A DNA stretch of 64,000 bases from Halofilum ochraceum (GTDB taxonomy: Bacteria > Pseudomonadota > Gammaproteobacteria > XJ16 > Halofilaceae). Positions 19,585 through 30,356 of this stretch are shown here, piece after piece. The stretch lies in the NCBI RefSeq assembly GCF_001614315.2, contig NZ_LVEG02000008.1:186001-250000 (forward strand), read 5' to 3'. A program made the position numbers and the translations under genes. Every line of letters begins with the position of its first letter. Position 1 is the first letter of the stretch. Under the pieces are notes generated by a model that worked only from the letters and a program-made list of their open reading frames with translations, was not told the DNA's origin and ran no database searches.

Positions 19585-20151
19585 TCAGGCGTCGGGATTG
19601 GGCGGCGGTTCGTCGCCGTCGAGCCAAGCCTCAAGCCGCTGTACGTACGGCCGCAGGCCGTTGTCGAGGTGCCAGCTGTCGATCGCCCAGCGGCTGCCAT
19701 CGGTCCGGTCGACGAGCACCGCGGTCCAGTGCTGATCGAACAGCCAGGGGGCGCGTTTGCGGCGCTCACCCACGTCATGCCAGTGGAGGAGTCCATGCTC
19801 GGCCAACACGTGCAGGTAGCCGGTCGTGTTGCGGGACTCGTCGATGCAGTCCATTTGCCCGGGCTGACCCGAGCCGGCGAGGTTGCCGTGGAGGTCGGCG
19901 TCGGTGCCGGTACGCGCGCCGAGCGCGGCCTCGAAGCGTGCGATCGCGGTGGCCACCCGGGCGCGCTCGGTCCTCGGGTTCGGTGGCGGCGCCTGCAGCA
20001 GCTCACGGACGTCCGCCCACGCGTCGGCGGGTACCAGTAGGCGCTCGCTGCGATCGCAGCCGTAATCCCAGCAGACATTGACCAGCGGGGGCGGTGGGGC
20101 GCTCGCCGGCCCGGACAGCCACGCGGCGAGCAGTAGCGCCGACGGCGTCAC
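19585..20151 (-). CDS. Exported protein of unknown function
   Basis: A GTG start at 20151 overlaps the nudJ stop (GTGA), suggesting translational coupling. It gives a 188-aa protein with a signal peptide ([17 protein letters not shown]). The mature part has CWDYGCDR near its start and a conserved-looking middle ([40 protein letters not shown]). It ends in [19 protein letters not shown]. The Cys, His and Glu in the DCIDES and WH blocks could form an active site, but no family is recognised with confidence. It lies between nudJ and mnmA. Confidence 0.75.
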   Translation of the reverse strand: MTPSALLLAAWLSGPASAPPPPLVNVCWDYGCDRSERLLVPADAWADVRELLQAPPPNPRTERARVATAIARFEAALGARTGTDADLHGNLAGSGQPGQMDCIDESRNTTGYLHVLAEHGLLHWHDVGERRKRAPWLFDQHWTAVLVDRTDGSRWAIDSWHLDNGLRPYVQRLEAWLDGDEPPPNPDA

Positions 20152-20603
20152 TCGAAATCCCGGAGGAGCTCCAGCGAATAACTGCAGCCGCGCAGGTGGT
20201 CGTCGATGCAACCCATGACCAGCGGACTGCGAAGGCTTTCCCGGCGATCGACCAGTTCATCGTAACTGAGCCAGTGCGGCGCGATGATGGGCTCGTCGAG
20301 TGTGCGGCCCGGTTCGCTGCCGTTGAGATGGCCGCCAAACGCCACGCGCAGGTGGGTCTCCTCGTTGCGCGGGTTGACCCAGCGGTAGAGGCCGATCACG
20401 TGTTCGGGGACGAAGTGGGCGCCGGCCTCCTCCAGCACCTCGCGCACGACCGCATCCGCCAGGCGCTCGCCCGGTTCGAGATGGCCGGCGGGCTGGTTGA
20501 ACACCCGTTTGCCTTCGGCCATCTCCTCGACAACCAGAAAGCGGCCGTCGGTCTCGATTACGGCCGCGACGGTCATGTGGGGTGTCCAGACGCTCGGGTA
20601 CAT
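20148..20603 (-). CDS. nudJ: Nudix hydrolase NudJ-like phosphatase
   Basis: This 151-aa Nudix protein is closest in layout to NudJ, which hydrolyses nucleoside di- and triphosphates and HMP-PP. It has the N-terminus HMTVAAVIETDGRFLVVEE, NQPAGHLEPGE, and a complete Nudix box G-x5-E-x7-REVLEEAGA. The ATG at 20603 (MYPSVWTPHMTV) is chosen by analogy with the family; the internal Met ten codons in is possible. It is the first gene of the nudJ/mnmA/hflD operon. Confidence 0.92.
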   Translation of the reverse strand: MYPSVWTPHMTVAAVIETDGRFLVVEEMAEGKRVFNQPAGHLEPGERLADAVVREVLEEAGAHFVPEHVIGLYRWVNPRNEETHLRVAFGGHLNGSEPGRTLDEPIIAPHWLSYDELVDRRESLRSPLVMGCIDDHLRGCSYSLELLRDFE

Positions 20604-21097
20604 CGGGGCGGCTGCCGGTAGGCCTGCCGGGACTCTAGCACGGGCCCGGCCGGGTCGGGTATTCGCCCGCCGACGGGCCGGTCCCCGAGGCGCGGAACCG
20701 GCTGGCGCATGGCTTCGACACCGGCCTGGGCAGTACAATCGGGTCAAGTCCATGCGGGGGGCGGTCTTCCCATAAGCTTCGGGCGTACAGCCAGGCGGAA
20801 CTCGCGGATGGCTGGAACCGGTCTTGCATCCGGTGCGAATATCAGGGGGACGGGCGCCGCATTCGAGGCGACCCGCGGAACCGCGCCGGAAGCCGACGGT
20901 CAAGACAGAGAGAGGGCCCGGATCGATGATCGTGGCCGGGCGCCGGTTCGGCGTGCGGACCATCGTTCGGCGGGCATCTTGAAAAACGCCGCATCCGGCC
21001 TAAATTCAACATGACCGGGGGCCGTGATGCGGAGTGGTGGTAAGCGGCCGGCGAGTGGTAATGGTGAGGCCGGCGCGACAGCGGTAGAATCGAAGTC
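20604..21097. other. Gene-free divergent intergenic region nudJ/clpS
   Basis: This ~490-bp stretch separates the divergent nudJ and clpS starts. Its open frames have no recognisable product and no ribosome-binding sites. It must hold promoters for both directions, but I cannot place them reliably. Confidence 0.5.
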
Positions 21098-21415
21098 ATG
21101 AGCGAGAACGATCCGCGTCACGATGACGATGTCGCCGTCGAGTCGGCGAAACCGAAACTCAAGCGGCCGCCGCTGTACAAAGTGGTGCTGCTGAACGACG
21201 ACTACACGCCGATGGAGTTCGTCGTTCATGTGCTGGAATATTTTTTCCGCATGGACCGCGAACAGGCGACACAGGTCATGCTGCACGTCCATACTCGTGG
21301 AAAAGGCGTATGTGGCGTGTTCAGCCCCGACGTCGCGGAAACGAAAGTCAATCAGGTTAATCGGTACGCGCGCGAGCATCAGCATCCGTTGCTGTGCTCG
21401 ATGGAAGAGGCCTGA
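21098..21415 (+). CDS. clpS: ClpS, N-degron adaptor for ClpAP
   Basis: This 105-aa adaptor delivers N-end-rule substrates to ClpA. The core is complete: [27 protein letters not shown], the His/Met pocket region [16 protein letters not shown], and the end [20 protein letters not shown]. The clpA gene follows about 100 bp downstream on the same strand. Confidence 0.97.
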   Translation: MSENDPRHDDDVAVESAKPKLKRPPLYKVVLLNDDYTPMEFVVHVLEYFFRMDREQATQVMLHVHTRGKGVCGVFSPDVAETKVNQVNRYAREHQHPLLCSMEEA

Positions 21416-21521
21416 CACGGAGGCGGTCCGGGAGCCATGAGCGCGTAGCGCGCGAATCACGCCGGGTCCCGTGATCCGGGATTTCCGGAACCGTCTCCAC
21501 GCCGAATGGCCGGAGTAGATC

Positions 21522-23792
21522 ATGCTGAGCAAAGAGCTCGAATTCACGCTCAACACCGCTTTCAAGGAAGCGCGTGAGCGGCGTTACGAATTCATGACGG
21601 TCGAGCACCTGCTGCTCGCCCTGCTCGATAACCCGACGGCCACATCGGTATTGCGCGCCTGCGGTGCGGATATCGAGAAGCTGCGGCGGGATCTCGAACA
21701 GTTCGTCGAGGAGAATACACCGCTCCTCGACGGTGACGACGCGCGCGAGACCCAGCCGACCCTCGGATTCCAGCGGGTGCTGCAGCGGGCCGTGTTCCAT
21801 GTCCAGTCGGCTGGCAGCAAGGAAGTCACCGGCGCGAACGTCCTGGTCGCCATCTTCGGCGAGCAGGAATCGCACGCCGTGTACCTGCTGTCCGAGCAGA
21901 ACGTTTCGCGTCTGGACGTGGTCAACTACATCTCGCACGGCATCTCGAAGGTGTCGGGCGAGGAAAACGAGGACAGCGAGCAGGAACAGGAGCAGAGCGA
22001 CAGCGTCACCGATTCGGGCGACAGCGAACGCCAGCCGCTCGAGAATTTCGCGACCAACCTCAATCAGAAGGCGCTGGCGGGTAATATCGATCCGCTGATC
22101 GGCCGCGACAACGAAGTCGAGCGGACCATCCAGATCCTCTGCCGGCGGCGCAAGAACAACCCGCTGCTGGTCGGTGAGGCCGGTGTCGGCAAGACCGCGA
22201 TCGCCGAGGGTCTGGCGAAGAAGGTCGTCGACGGCCAGGTGCCGGACGTGCTGTCTGATGCCGTCATCTACTCGCTCGATATGGGTGCACTGGTCGCCGG
22301 CACGAAATACCGCGGCGATTTCGAGAAGCGCCTCAAGGGGATCCTCGCGCAGCTCAAGAAGGAGCAGCACGCGGTCCTGTTCATCGACGAGATCCACACG
22401 ATCATCGGTGCCGGTGCGGCCTCGGGCGGCGTGATGGACGCGTCGAACCTGATCAAGCCGATGCTCGCCTCGGGCGAACTCAAGTGCATCGGTTCGACCA
22501 CGTATCAGGAATACCGCGGCATCTTCGAGAAGGATCGGGCACTGGCCCGCCGTTTCCAGAAGATCGACGTCAACGAGCCGACCGTCGAAGAGACGATCAC
22601 GATCCTCAAGGGGCTCAAGAGCCGCTTCGAGGAATTCCACCAGGTGCGTTTCACCAATGGTGCCCTGCGCTCGGCCGCGGAACTGTCGGGACGGTATATC
22701 AATGACCGCTTCCTGCCGGACAAGGCCATCGACGTGATCGACGAGGCCGGCGCGAACCGCCGCCTGCAGCCGGAGAGCAAGCGCAAGAAGACCATCAACG
22801 TCAACGACGTCGAGAACGTGATCTCGCGCATGGCGCGGATCCCCGCGCGCAACGTCTCGCGCACGGACCTCGGTGTCCTGAAGACGCTCGAGCGCGATCT
22901 CAAGATGATGGTGTTCGGGCAGGACGAGGCCATCTCGACGCTGGCGTCGGCGATCAAGATGACGCGCTCCGGTCTCGGCCACCAGGATCGGCCGATCGGC
23001 AGCTTCCTGTTCGCCGGCCCGACCGGCGTCGGCAAGACCGAAGTGACGCGCCAACTGGCCCAGCTGCTCGGGATCGAGCTCCTGCGCTTCGACATGTCGG
23101 AGTACATGGAGCGTCACACCGTGTCACGCCTGATCGGCGCGCCGCCGGGCTATGTCGGCTTCGATCAGGGCGGGTTGCTCACGGATGCCGTCATCCAGAA
23201 CCCGCACGCGGTGCTGTTGCTGGACGAGGTCGAGAAGGCGCATCCGGACGTCTATAACCTGCTGCTGCAGGTCATGGACCACGGCACGCTGACCGACAAC
23301 AACGGCCGCAAGGCGGACTTCCGCAACGTCGTGATCGTGATGACCACGAACGCGGGCGCCGAGGCGCTGTCGCGGCGGAGTATCGGTTTCAACACGGCCG
23401 ACAACACCAAGGACGTGATGGGGGTGCTCAACCACACCTTCACGCCGGAGTTCCGCAATCGCCTCGACGCGATCATCCAGTTCCAGTCGCTGGACGAGCG
23501 GACGATCGCCAACGTCGTCGACAAGTTCATCATCGAACTCGAGACCCAGCTCGAAGAGAAACGGGTGTCGCTGCAGGTCGACGATGCGGCACGGGCCTGG
23601 CTTGCCCGCAACGGATACGATCGGGTGATGGGCGCACGGCCCATGGCCCGGGTGATCCAGGAGCACGTCAAGAAGCCGTTGGCGGACGAGCTCCTGTTCG
23701 GTCGCCTGACCAAGGGTGGTCGGGTGAACGTCACCGTGGGCGAGGACGATGGCCTCGCGATCGAGGTGGAGACGCCGGAAGCGGTTCCGTAA
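21522..23792 (+). CDS. clpA: ClpA, ATPase subunit of ClpAP protease
   Basis: This 756-aa AAA+ unfoldase has an N-terminal Clp repeat domain that binds ClpS. Two ATPase modules follow: Walker A GEAGVGKT (D1) and GPTGVGKT (D2), Walker [13 protein letters not shown] and [13 protein letters not shown]. An acidic linker ([17 protein letters not shown]) lies before D1. Length matches E. coli ClpA (758 aa). A strong terminator follows. ClpP is not encoded here. Confidence 0.98.
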   Translation: MLSKELEFTLNTAFKEARERRYEFMTVEHLLLALLDNPTATSVLRACGADIEKLRRDLEQFVEENTPLLDGDDARETQPTLGFQRVLQRAVFHVQSAGSKEVTGANVLVAIFGEQESHAVYLLSEQNVSRLDVVNYISHGISKVSGEENEDSEQEQEQSDSVTDSGDSERQPLENFATNLNQKALAGNIDPLIGRDNEVERTIQILCRRRKNNPLLVGEAGVGKTAIAEGLAKKVVDGQVPDVLSDAVIYSLDMGALVAGTKYRGDFEKRLKGILAQLKKEQHAVLFIDEIHTIIGAGAASGGVMDASNLIKPMLASGELKCIGSTTYQEYRGIFEKDRALARRFQKIDVNEPTVEETITILKGLKSRFEEFHQVRFTNGALRSAAELSGRYINDRFLPDKAIDVIDEAGANRRLQPESKRKKTINVNDVENVISRMARIPARNVSRTDLGVLKTLERDLKMMVFGQDEAISTLASAIKMTRSGLGHQDRPIGSFLFAGPTGVGKTEVTRQLAQLLGIELLRFDMSEYMERHTVSRLIGAPPGYVGFDQGGLLTDAVIQNPHAVLLLDEVEKAHPDVYNLLLQVMDHGTLTDNNGRKADFRNVVIVMTTNAGAEALSRRSIGFNTADNTKDVMGVLNHTFTPEFRNRLDAIIQFQSLDERTIANVVDKFIIELETQLEEKRVSLQVDDAARAWLARNGYDRVMGARPMARVIQEHVKKPLADELLFGRLTKGGRVNVTVGEDDGLAIEVETPEAVP

Positions 23793-23820
23793 CCGGGGCA
23801 CCACCTGTTGTGCACGATCA

Positions 23821-23857
23821 CGCCCTGTCGGCCATCAGGTCGGCGGGGCGTTTTTTT
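23821..23857 (+). terminator. Rho-independent terminator after clpA
   Basis: A 13-bp stem (23821-23833 with 23838-23850, three G-U wobbles) with a 4-nt loop (ATCA) is followed by seven T residues at 23851-23857. It begins 28 bp after the clpA stop. Confidence 0.92.
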
Positions 23858-23895
23858 GTCCGATGTAGCTGTGATACCGCTGAGTGCCCGGTGGT

Positions 23896-24790
23896 GTAGG
23901 TCGGACTTCCAGTCCGACATGATGGGGTGTCGGTGCTGGACGCGGTTCCTTCTGCTCTCCTCGTTCCCGGGGTGTGTTTTTTTCTGATTGGATATGTGGG
24001 TTGGGTTTCGCCGGCTGTCGCCGGCGAGCATCTTTCTTTTGCGTGAAAAGAAAGAAGCCAAAGAAAGCACGCCCTGGCTGGCGCGCCCCGCTGCGGTCTG
24101 CGGGGAATCATGATCGGTGGATCGAAGCCGGTAGTGCCGTGCGTCCTGGTAATGCGTTCGCGTATTCGGGCGCAGACCGCAGCGGGGTGCCCTGTGCTTC
24201 TCGGGGCCGCCGGGGCGCGCAGACGGCACGTCCGTGTGCCGACTGCGCGCCCCGGCGGCCCCTGCGATGCTCGGCGCGCCAGACGGGATGGAAACCCGCA
24301 GCGCCGAATTCCGTGCAGGAAGGTCCGGCCCACGAGGGTTTTGACGTCTCGTCCCCATCGACGCCGCCGAGCACGGGCGTGGGCGGCGGATCAGCCCGGC
24401 GCCCCAGCGCCGGGTGGCCGCATGGATGCGGCCATGCGGGCGTCAGGCCATGGATGGCCTGTCGCCCGTACCCGTCGCCCACGCCCGCGCGCAGGGGACC
24501 CCGCCGGCGTTTTCCGTCGGGAGCCTTCAGACCGGGCCATCGTCGATGCGGCGATCAGGCGCACAGCGCGTGATCGCTCCCCGAAAACGGTGGTGGGGCG
24601 GCGTCGCCCGGGGCACGCTTTCTTTGGTTCCTTTCTTTTCGTGCAAAAGAAAGGAACTCGCCGGCGAAAGCCGGCGAAACCCAACCCACGGATCCAATCA
24701 GAAAACGACCCAACGAGACCGCAAGAGCCAACAGGAAAGTGGTGTCCATACAGACACCCCGGCGGCATCGGACCGGAAGTCCGACCTACG
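23896..24790. repeat. Large nested palindromic element between clpA and infA
   Basis: About 0.9 kb of gene-free DNA is organised as nested inverted repeats. The outer arms are GTAGGTCGGACTTCC at 23896 and its reverse complement at 24775-24789. The middle arms of about 100 bp (23977-24074 and 24612-24716) match at most positions and contain the GTGGGTTGGGTTTCGCCGGC and GAAAAGAAAG..CCAAAGAAAGC blocks. At 24203-24262 there is a central 27-bp stem hairpin with one mismatch. The open frames inside are low-complexity Arg/Pro/Ala readings of repeat DNA, and I do not call genes. Confidence 0.85.
24203..24262. repeat. Long near-perfect hairpin inside the palindromic element
   Basis: Arms 24203-24229 and 24236-24262 are reverse complements at 26 of 27 positions with a 6-nt loop. 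The stem is about 80% GC. It lies near the centre of the larger element. Confidence 0.9.
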
Positions 24791-24905
24791 GCCAGGCACG
24801 GCCAGGAACAGAGTGGCCCTATGCCCGGCCAGGCGACCGCGGCAAACCGTTCAGATGGATACAGGCCCGGGCGGGGCCCGGGAACCGTCCGGCCGGACGG
24901 CGCCC

Positions 24906-25124
24906 TCAGCGCGAGCGGTAGGTGATCCGCCCCTTGGAGAGGTCGTAGGGCGTGAGCTGGACCGTGACGCGGTCGCCGGTCAGGATCCGGATATAGTGCT
25001 TACGCATCTTGCCCGAGATATGGGCGGTCACGACGTGGCCGTTGTCCAGTTCGACCCGGAACATCGTGTTCGGCAGGGTGTCGATCACCGTGCCGTCCAT
25101 CTCGATATGATCTTCTTTCGCCAT
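24906..25124 (-). CDS. infA: Translation initiation factor IF-1
   Basis: This complete 72-aa S1-fold protein reads [30 protein letters not shown] at the start and ends KGRITYRSR. It binds the A site of the 30S subunit during initiation. The gene is on the opposite strand from clpA and separated from it by the palindromic element; infA is also near clpA in many Gammaproteobacteria. Confidence 0.98.
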   Translation of the reverse strand: MAKEDHIEMDGTVIDTLPNTMFRVELDNGHVVTAHISGKMRKHYIRILTGDRVTVQLTPYDLSKGRITYRSR

Positions 25125-25230
25125 CAGTGCTCCACGGCTGGCGCAGTACGGGCCCGCCGGCGGAACCGGCGGGCAGGGCGGGCCATTATCGATAAATCCT
25201 GTGTAATCGCAAGGGATACGTCGCGCGCGA

Positions 25231-27663
25231 TTACTTCTGCGGCGCTGCCTGCTCGGGGGGCGCAGTGCGACCGGCTGCACTTTCCACCTCGGCGGTAATT
25301 TTCTTCATCCGCAGCAGGCTGTCCGGGTTGAGCGAGATCGAGCCGATCCCGTGTTCGACCAGGAAGCGCGTGATCTCCGGGAAATCCGAGGGCGCCTGAC
25401 CGCAGATCCCGACATATTTGCCCTGGCGGTTGCAGGCCTTGATCGCCATTTCCATCAGGTCCAGGACCGCCGGGTCGCGTTCGTCGCCCTCGGTCACGGC
25501 GGCCGAGTCGCGGTCGACGCCGAGGGTGAGCTGGGTCAGATCGTTGGAACCGATCGAGAATCCGTCGAAGTGCTCGAGGAAGTCATCGGCACGCAGGGCG
25601 TTGGTCGGGATCTCGCACATCAGATAGACCTCCAGCCCGTTCACGCCGCGTTCCAGGCCGTTCTCCGCCAGCAGCTGGATGACGCGCTCGCCCTCGGCGG
25701 GCGTCCGGACGAAGGGCACCATCAGCTTCATGTTCTCGAAGCCCATGGTCTCGCGAACCTTGCGCAGGGCCTGGCATTCGAGCGCGAAGGCCTCCGCGAA
25801 CTCCGGCGAGAAGTAGCGCGAGGCGCCACGGAACCCGAGCATCGGGTTCTCCTCGTGCGGCTCGTACGGGGCACCGCCGATCAGGGAGGCGTATTCATTG
25901 GACTTGAAATCGGACAACCGCACGACGACCGGGCGGGGATAGAAGGCGCCGGCGATCGTGCCCACGCCCTCGGCGATGCGGTCGATGTAGAACTGGCGCG
26001 GATTCTCATAGCCGGAAATGGACTGATCGATCTCCCGCTGCGTGCCGCCGTCGAGCGAGTCGTATTCAAGCAGGGCGCGCGGGTGGATCCCGATCGAGTT
26101 GTTGATGATGAACTCGAGACGGGCCAGACCGACGCCATCGGACGGCATGAAGGAGGCCTCGAAGGCACGCTCCGGGTTGCCGAGGTTGAGCATGAGCTTC
26201 GTTTCGGTCGGCGCGAGGTCCGAGGCATCGAGGCGTTCGCTGTGGAACGGGAGGATCCCGTCGTAGACGTAGCCGAGGTCGCCCTCGGCGCAGGAGACGG
26301 TCAGGTCCAGATCGTCATCCAGCACCTCGGTCGCGTTGCCGCAGCCGACGATGGCCGGTATGCCGAGTTCGCGCGCGATGATAGCCGCGTGACAGGTGCG
26401 CCCGCCACGGTTCGTGACAATGGCCGCCGCCCGTTTCATCACGGGTTCCCAGTCCGGGTCCGTGATATCGGTGATCAGTACCTCGCCTTCCTTGAGGTCG
26501 TGCATGTGCGTGGCTTCCAGGATCACGCGCGAACGCCCGGCCGCGATGCGCCGGCCAACACTCTTGCCCTGCGTGAGCACCTCGCCGGTCTCGTCGAGCC
26601 GGAAGGTCTCCTGGAACTGGACGTTGTCAACGCGCGACTGGACCGTCTCCGGGCGGGCCTGGACGATGAACAACTGACCGTTCTCGCCGTCCTTGGCCCA
26701 CTCGATGTCCATGGGCGTGGAGTGGCCATTACGCCTGGAGTAATGTTTTTCGATGGTGGTGGCGTAGCGGGCGAGGGTGAGGACGTCCTCTTCCTCGATC
26801 GAGAACTCGCGGCGCTCGGACGGCTTGACCTCGACGTTGCGCGTGGAATTGCCGCGCACGTTCTCGGCCGTGTAGATCATCTTGAGTTCTTTCGTGCCGA
26901 TATGGCGCTGCAGGATCGGTGCGAAGCCCTGCTCGAGCTTCGACTTGTGCACGTAGAACTCGTCCGGATTCACGGTCCCCTGGACCACGTTCTCGCCCAG
27001 CCCGTAGGCCGAAGTCACGAACACGACATCGCGGAAGCCGCTCTCGGTGTCGAGGGTGAAGATCACGCCCGACGAGGAGATGTCGGAGCGCACCATCTTC
27101 TGCACGGTGATCGACAGCGCGACGTCCATGTGATCGAAGCCATGGTGGGCCCGGTAGGCGATCGCGCGATCGGTAAACAGCGACGAGAACACCCACTTGC
27201 AGGTCGTCGAGAGGTTACGCGTGCCGCGGATATTGAGGTAGCTCTCCTGCTGGCCGGCGAACGAGGCGTCGGGCAGGTCCTCCGCCGTGGCCGAACTGCG
27301 CACCGCGACGTCGGGATTGTGGCCGTATTCCTCGCCGAGTTCCCGGTAGGCGGCGAAGATCTCATCGCGCAGATCCGTCGGCATGTCGCCATGGACGATG
27401 CCCGCGCGGATGATGCCGCCGACATCCGACAGGCGATGCGTGTCGTTGAGATCGAGATCGCTCAGCAGGCGCTTGATCTCATCGAACAGTCCGTTGTGTT
27501 CGATGTAATAACGGAAGGCGTCGGCGGTGATCGCGAAGCCGTTGGGGACCAGCACGTCGAGGTCGCGGAGTTCGCGATACATCTCGCCGAGCGAGGCGTT
27601 TTTGCCGCCGACAATGGCGACGTCGTCGTAGGAAATCTCGGAGAAGCGCTTAATGTATTGCAT
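25231..27663 (-). CDS. ppsA: Phosphoenolpyruvate synthase
   Basis: This 810-aa enzyme converts pyruvate, ATP and water to PEP, AMP and phosphate for gluconeogenesis. The start at 27663 gives [29 protein letters not shown]. Order: ATP-grasp domain ([33 protein letters not shown]), phosphohistidine domain with catalytic His in [18 protein letters not shown], and TIM-barrel PEP domain with [18 protein letters not shown] and the C-terminal Cys in GICGQAPSD. The long upstream in-frame extension is not used. With aceK/icd it points to growth on C2 or C3 carbon. Confidence 0.97.
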   Translation of the reverse strand: MQYIKRFSEISYDDVAIVGGKNASLGEMYRELRDLDVLVPNGFAITADAFRYYIEHNGLFDEIKRLLSDLDLNDTHRLSDVGGIIRAGIVHGDMPTDLRDEIFAAYRELGEEYGHNPDVAVRSSATAEDLPDASFAGQQESYLNIRGTRNLSTTCKWVFSSLFTDRAIAYRAHHGFDHMDVALSITVQKMVRSDISSSGVIFTLDTESGFRDVVFVTSAYGLGENVVQGTVNPDEFYVHKSKLEQGFAPILQRHIGTKELKMIYTAENVRGNSTRNVEVKPSERREFSIEEEDVLTLARYATTIEKHYSRRNGHSTPMDIEWAKDGENGQLFIVQARPETVQSRVDNVQFQETFRLDETGEVLTQGKSVGRRIAAGRSRVILEATHMHDLKEGEVLITDITDPDWEPVMKRAAAIVTNRGGRTCHAAIIARELGIPAIVGCGNATEVLDDDLDLTVSCAEGDLGYVYDGILPFHSERLDASDLAPTETKLMLNLGNPERAFEASFMPSDGVGLARLEFIINNSIGIHPRALLEYDSLDGGTQREIDQSISGYENPRQFYIDRIAEGVGTIAGAFYPRPVVVRLSDFKSNEYASLIGGAPYEPHEENPMLGFRGASRYFSPEFAEAFALECQALRKVRETMGFENMKLMVPFVRTPAEGERVIQLLAENGLERGVNGLEVYLMCEIPTNALRADDFLEHFDGFSIGSNDLTQLTLGVDRDSAAVTEGDERDPAVLDLMEMAIKACNRQGKYVGICGQAPSDFPEITRFLVEHGIGSISLNPDSLLRMKKITAEVESAAGRTAPPEQAAPQK

Positions 27664-27690
27664 CGCGATCAGACGGGTTCCGTGTCGGGG

Positions 27691-27708
27691 CGCGCCCGCG
27701 CGGGCGCG
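27691..27708. promoter_or_regulatory. Perfect GC palindrome in the ppsA leader
   Basis: An 18-bp perfect palindrome, CGCGCCCGCGCGGGCGCG, lies 28 bp before the ppsA start. It could fold in the leader RNA or bind a dimeric regulator. No known operator is recognised. Confidence 0.4.
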
Positions 27709-27942
27709 CGTGTAAAAGCGGTGGCGGAGATTAACACGTCCGCGCGGCGGATGTCCTCTGCGCGACGCCGGTCTCCGGATTCTTGCCTGCAGGCGACGCT
27801 GTCGCAGGGTCGGGCGCGGCCCGCACGGGCCCGATGGCGTTTCGTGACCCGTACTCAAGCGTAGTCGAGCCGGGCGCTTCCAGCCCGTGATCCGCAGCGT
27901 GTATCCTGCTGCTGGTTACCCCAACGAGATACCCTGTAGCCG

Positions 27943-28413
27943 ATGCAGCAGTCCCGTGCACAGCAGCGCGCCCTCTCCACCGCCAGCCGGCGCAACTTCC
28001 CCGGCCTGATGGCACTGTATGAAGAGAACTATATGCGCCTGCGGCGCCTCGTCCCGCGGGTCGACGCCATCGACGGGAGCGCCGTATCGCGCGTAAGCGG
28101 GTGTGTCGATCTGCATGTGACCATCATCGAACGCGCGCGCTATACCACGACACTGCGTCTGACCTACGCGTTTACCGACGGGGACGAGGTCCGCTATGAG
28201 CCGGATCTCCGCATTCGGGTCCAGCACGACGCGCGCACGGCGGAGGCGATGGAAGTGCACATGGGGCGTGGCCGCTACCACTTCGATGCCCGGCGCACGC
28301 TCGAGCGCTGCTGGGAACGCAACCGTTTTCTGCACAAATGGCTTGGCTACTGTCTCCACCGTGGCCACCGCTTCCCGGGGCGCTCGAGCGCGCTGGCGGC
28401 CTCCGTCGACTAA
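27943..28413 (+). CDS. DUF1249 family protein (YqiB-like)
   Basis: This 156-aa cytosolic protein matches the DUF1249/YqiB family in length and blocks: FPGLMALYEENYMRLRRLVP at the start, LTYAFTDGDEVRYEPDLRIRVQHDARTAEAM, and ERCWERNRFLHKWLGYCLHRGHRF at the end. The family function is unknown. It is divergent from ppsA and ends 4 bp into the transglutaminase gene on the other strand. Confidence 0.88.
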   Translation: MQQSRAQQRALSTASRRNFPGLMALYEENYMRLRRLVPRVDAIDGSAVSRVSGCVDLHVTIIERARYTTTLRLTYAFTDGDEVRYEPDLRIRVQHDARTAEAMEVHMGRGRYHFDARRTLERCWERNRFLHKWLGYCLHRGHRFPGRSSALAASVD

Positions 28414-30356
28414 CGCTTGCGTGGCGGCCGCCGGCGTGGCCGGAATGCCTTCACCGCCTCACGCAGCTCCCGGAACGCCGAATCGTGCGGAGCCGGCCGG
28501 TAACGCAGCCGGACGTAGGCCGAGACGATGCGGGAGAAGGCCGGCGCGACATCGGGGCGTGTCCGGCGCACGCGTGTTGCCAGGTCGATCGGCCCTTCCG
28601 CCGGATGGGGCCGCACGCCCACGCGCGGGAGCCGGCGCCGGGCCCGTCGCCAAAGCCGTTCCACCGGATCGCGCGGGCCCACCGGTCGCAGCGCCAGCAG
28701 CCACACGGCTGCGATCAACAGACCCACCGCTGCCAGCATCACGAGCCCCAGCGCCCAGCGGCCGAGGGCGTCCATGCCGAGCCGTTCGAGGAGCTGTTTC
28801 TGCAGCGTGGGGCCGTAGCCGAGCACGAATCGGTTCCAGCCATGATTCACGGAATCCCACAGCAGGGCGATCTCGCGCAGTACCCCGCTGTCCCGGCGCG
28901 AGAGCAGATCGAGCGAACCGGCGCCTTCGAGGCTGCCGATGCCCGCATCGAGTCGCGTGGTCGACACGGCGCCGGTCGGGTCCACCCGCGTCCAGCCCCG
29001 CTCGGGCAGCCAGACCTCCGTCCAGGCGTGCGCATCGGATTGGCGCACGATCATGTAGTCGTCGTTGATCTCGCCGCCCTGATAGCCGGTCACGACCCGT
29101 GCGGGGATCTCCGCCGCCCGCATCAGTACCGTGAAGGCGCTGGCGAAGTGTTCGCAGAATCCGGTCCGTGTCTCGAACAGCAGGGTGTCGACCGGTGTGT
29201 CGCCCAGGGGGTCCGGCGACAGCGTGTAGACGAAATCCTCATCGCGCAGGAACGCGAGGGCCCGGTCGACAACCCCCTGCGGGCCGTCCGCCTCGGCGCG
29301 CCAGCGCGCGGCCAGTTCGCGCGCCCGGGGCGCGCTCCCCGACGGCAGATCGAGCGCGCGCTCGCGGCGGGCCCGGGGCAGTTCCCGCTCGATGCGGTAC
29401 TCCAGGGCGGAGCGCATTTCATAACGCTGGACCGAATCGACCCGATCATCCGTCACCAGGTTGTACCCGGTGCGGCGTTTCACGTCGCCGTCGGCGGCCA
29501 CCGGGATATCCAGACCGAACAGCCACTTGCGCCCGTGCGGTTCGAGGATCAGCGTGTAGGTCCGTTCCCGCGCGGTCGCGGTCGGCGCCTCGAGGCCGCG
29601 GTGGCGCGATTCGCCCTCGGTCCATGCGCGCCCGTCGTACGACCAGAAGACCGGCCCGCGCCAGTAGCGCTCCGCCGGGGCGGGCGGTTCGTCCTCGAAA
29701 TTGACCCGGAAGGCCACTTCGGAGGACTCGGTCAGGCGCGTGATGTCGCCGGGCGACATCCGGTCATCGAGTCCCGTGCGGGCGGTTTGCTCGTCCCCCA
29801 GTCCCCAGATCGGTCCCGGCAGGCGCGGAAACAGCAGGAAGAGGACAAGCATCACGGGGACCGCCTGCAGCAACAGGGTCCCGGACAGGCGCAGGCGCGC
29901 CCGCACCGGCGGGCCATCCGGTTCTGCCACGAAGGTGAGCGCCACCGTGGTCGCCAGCACGGCCGCGAGTACCAGCACGGCGATACCGATGGCCTCGCTG
30001 TTGAGGAATACCGAGATCGCGAGGAAATACGCGAGGCACAGGAGGATGCCGAGATCGCGCCGGTTGCGGCTCTCCAGGAATTTCAGCGCGACCATGGCGC
30101 AGAAGAAGGCGCCACCCGCGGTCGGCCCGGCGATCGTACGGAAGCGGAACAGCACGGCTGCGAAGACCACGACGACCAGTCCGATCAGGAGCCAGCGGCC
30201 CGGTGGGCGCGCAAGCGCCAGGCGCAGCGCGATCGCGCCCGGTACCAGCGTGAGCACCCAGAACGGGAGCTGCCCCACGTGCGGCAGTGTCGCCGCCACC
30301 AGGGCCACGGCGGCGGCATGGAGCTGTGCCGTGTCGATCCCGGTGGTGCGGCTCAT
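28410..30356 (-). CDS. TgpA-type membrane transglutaminase-like protease (DUF3488)
   Basis: This 648-aa protein has a membrane N-terminal half (DUF3488, about six helices, residues ~10-190). A periplasmic transglutaminase-like domain follows with the full catalytic triad: C401 in TGFCEHFASAF, H443 in SDAHAWTEVW and D459 in TRVDPTGAV. One C-terminal helix (~545-565) precedes a cytoplasmic tail. TgpA of Pseudomonas aeruginosa is a related essential protein. It is the last gene of a moxR-DUF58-tgpA operon, with start and stop overlapping the preceding gene by 4 bp. Confidence 0.93.
   Translation of the reverse strand: MSRTTGIDTAQLHAAAVALVAATLPHVGQLPFWVLTLVPGAIALRLALARPPGRWLLIGLVVVVFAAVLFRFRTIAGPTAGGAFFCAMVALKFLESRNRRDLGILLCLAYFLAISVFLNSEAIGIAVLVLAAVLATTVALTFVAEPDGPPVRARLRLSGTLLLQAVPVMLVLFLLFPRLPGPIWGLGDEQTARTGLDDRMSPGDITRLTESSEVAFRVNFEDEPPAPAERYWRGPVFWSYDGRAWTEGESRHRGLEAPTATARERTYTLILEPHGRKWLFGLDIPVAADGDVKRRTGYNLVTDDRVDSVQRYEMRSALEYRIERELPRARRERALDLPSGSAPRARELAARWRAEADGPQGVVDRALAFLRDEDFVYTLSPDPLGDTPVDTLLFETRTGFCEHFASAFTVLMRAAEIPARVVTGYQGGEINDDYMIVRQSDAHAWTEVWLPERGWTRVDPTGAVSTTRLDAGIGSLEGAGSLDLLSRRDSGVLREIALLWDSVNHGWNRFVLGYGPTLQKQLLERLGMDALGRWALGLVMLAAVGLLIAAVWLLALRPVGPRDPVERLWRRARRRLPRVGVRPHPAEGPIDLATRVRRTRPDVAPAFSRIVSAYVRLRYRPAPHDSAFRELREAVKAFRPRRRPPRKR

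Noticed and set aside
24110-24925. Open frames inside the palindromic element (up to 294 codons)
   Set aside because: They are translations of inverted repeat DNA on both strands (Arg/Pro/Ala-rich) without ribosome-binding sites.
25351-27864. 837-codon open frame antisense to ppsA
   Set aside because: It is the complement of a well-supported gene; no start signal or motif was seen.
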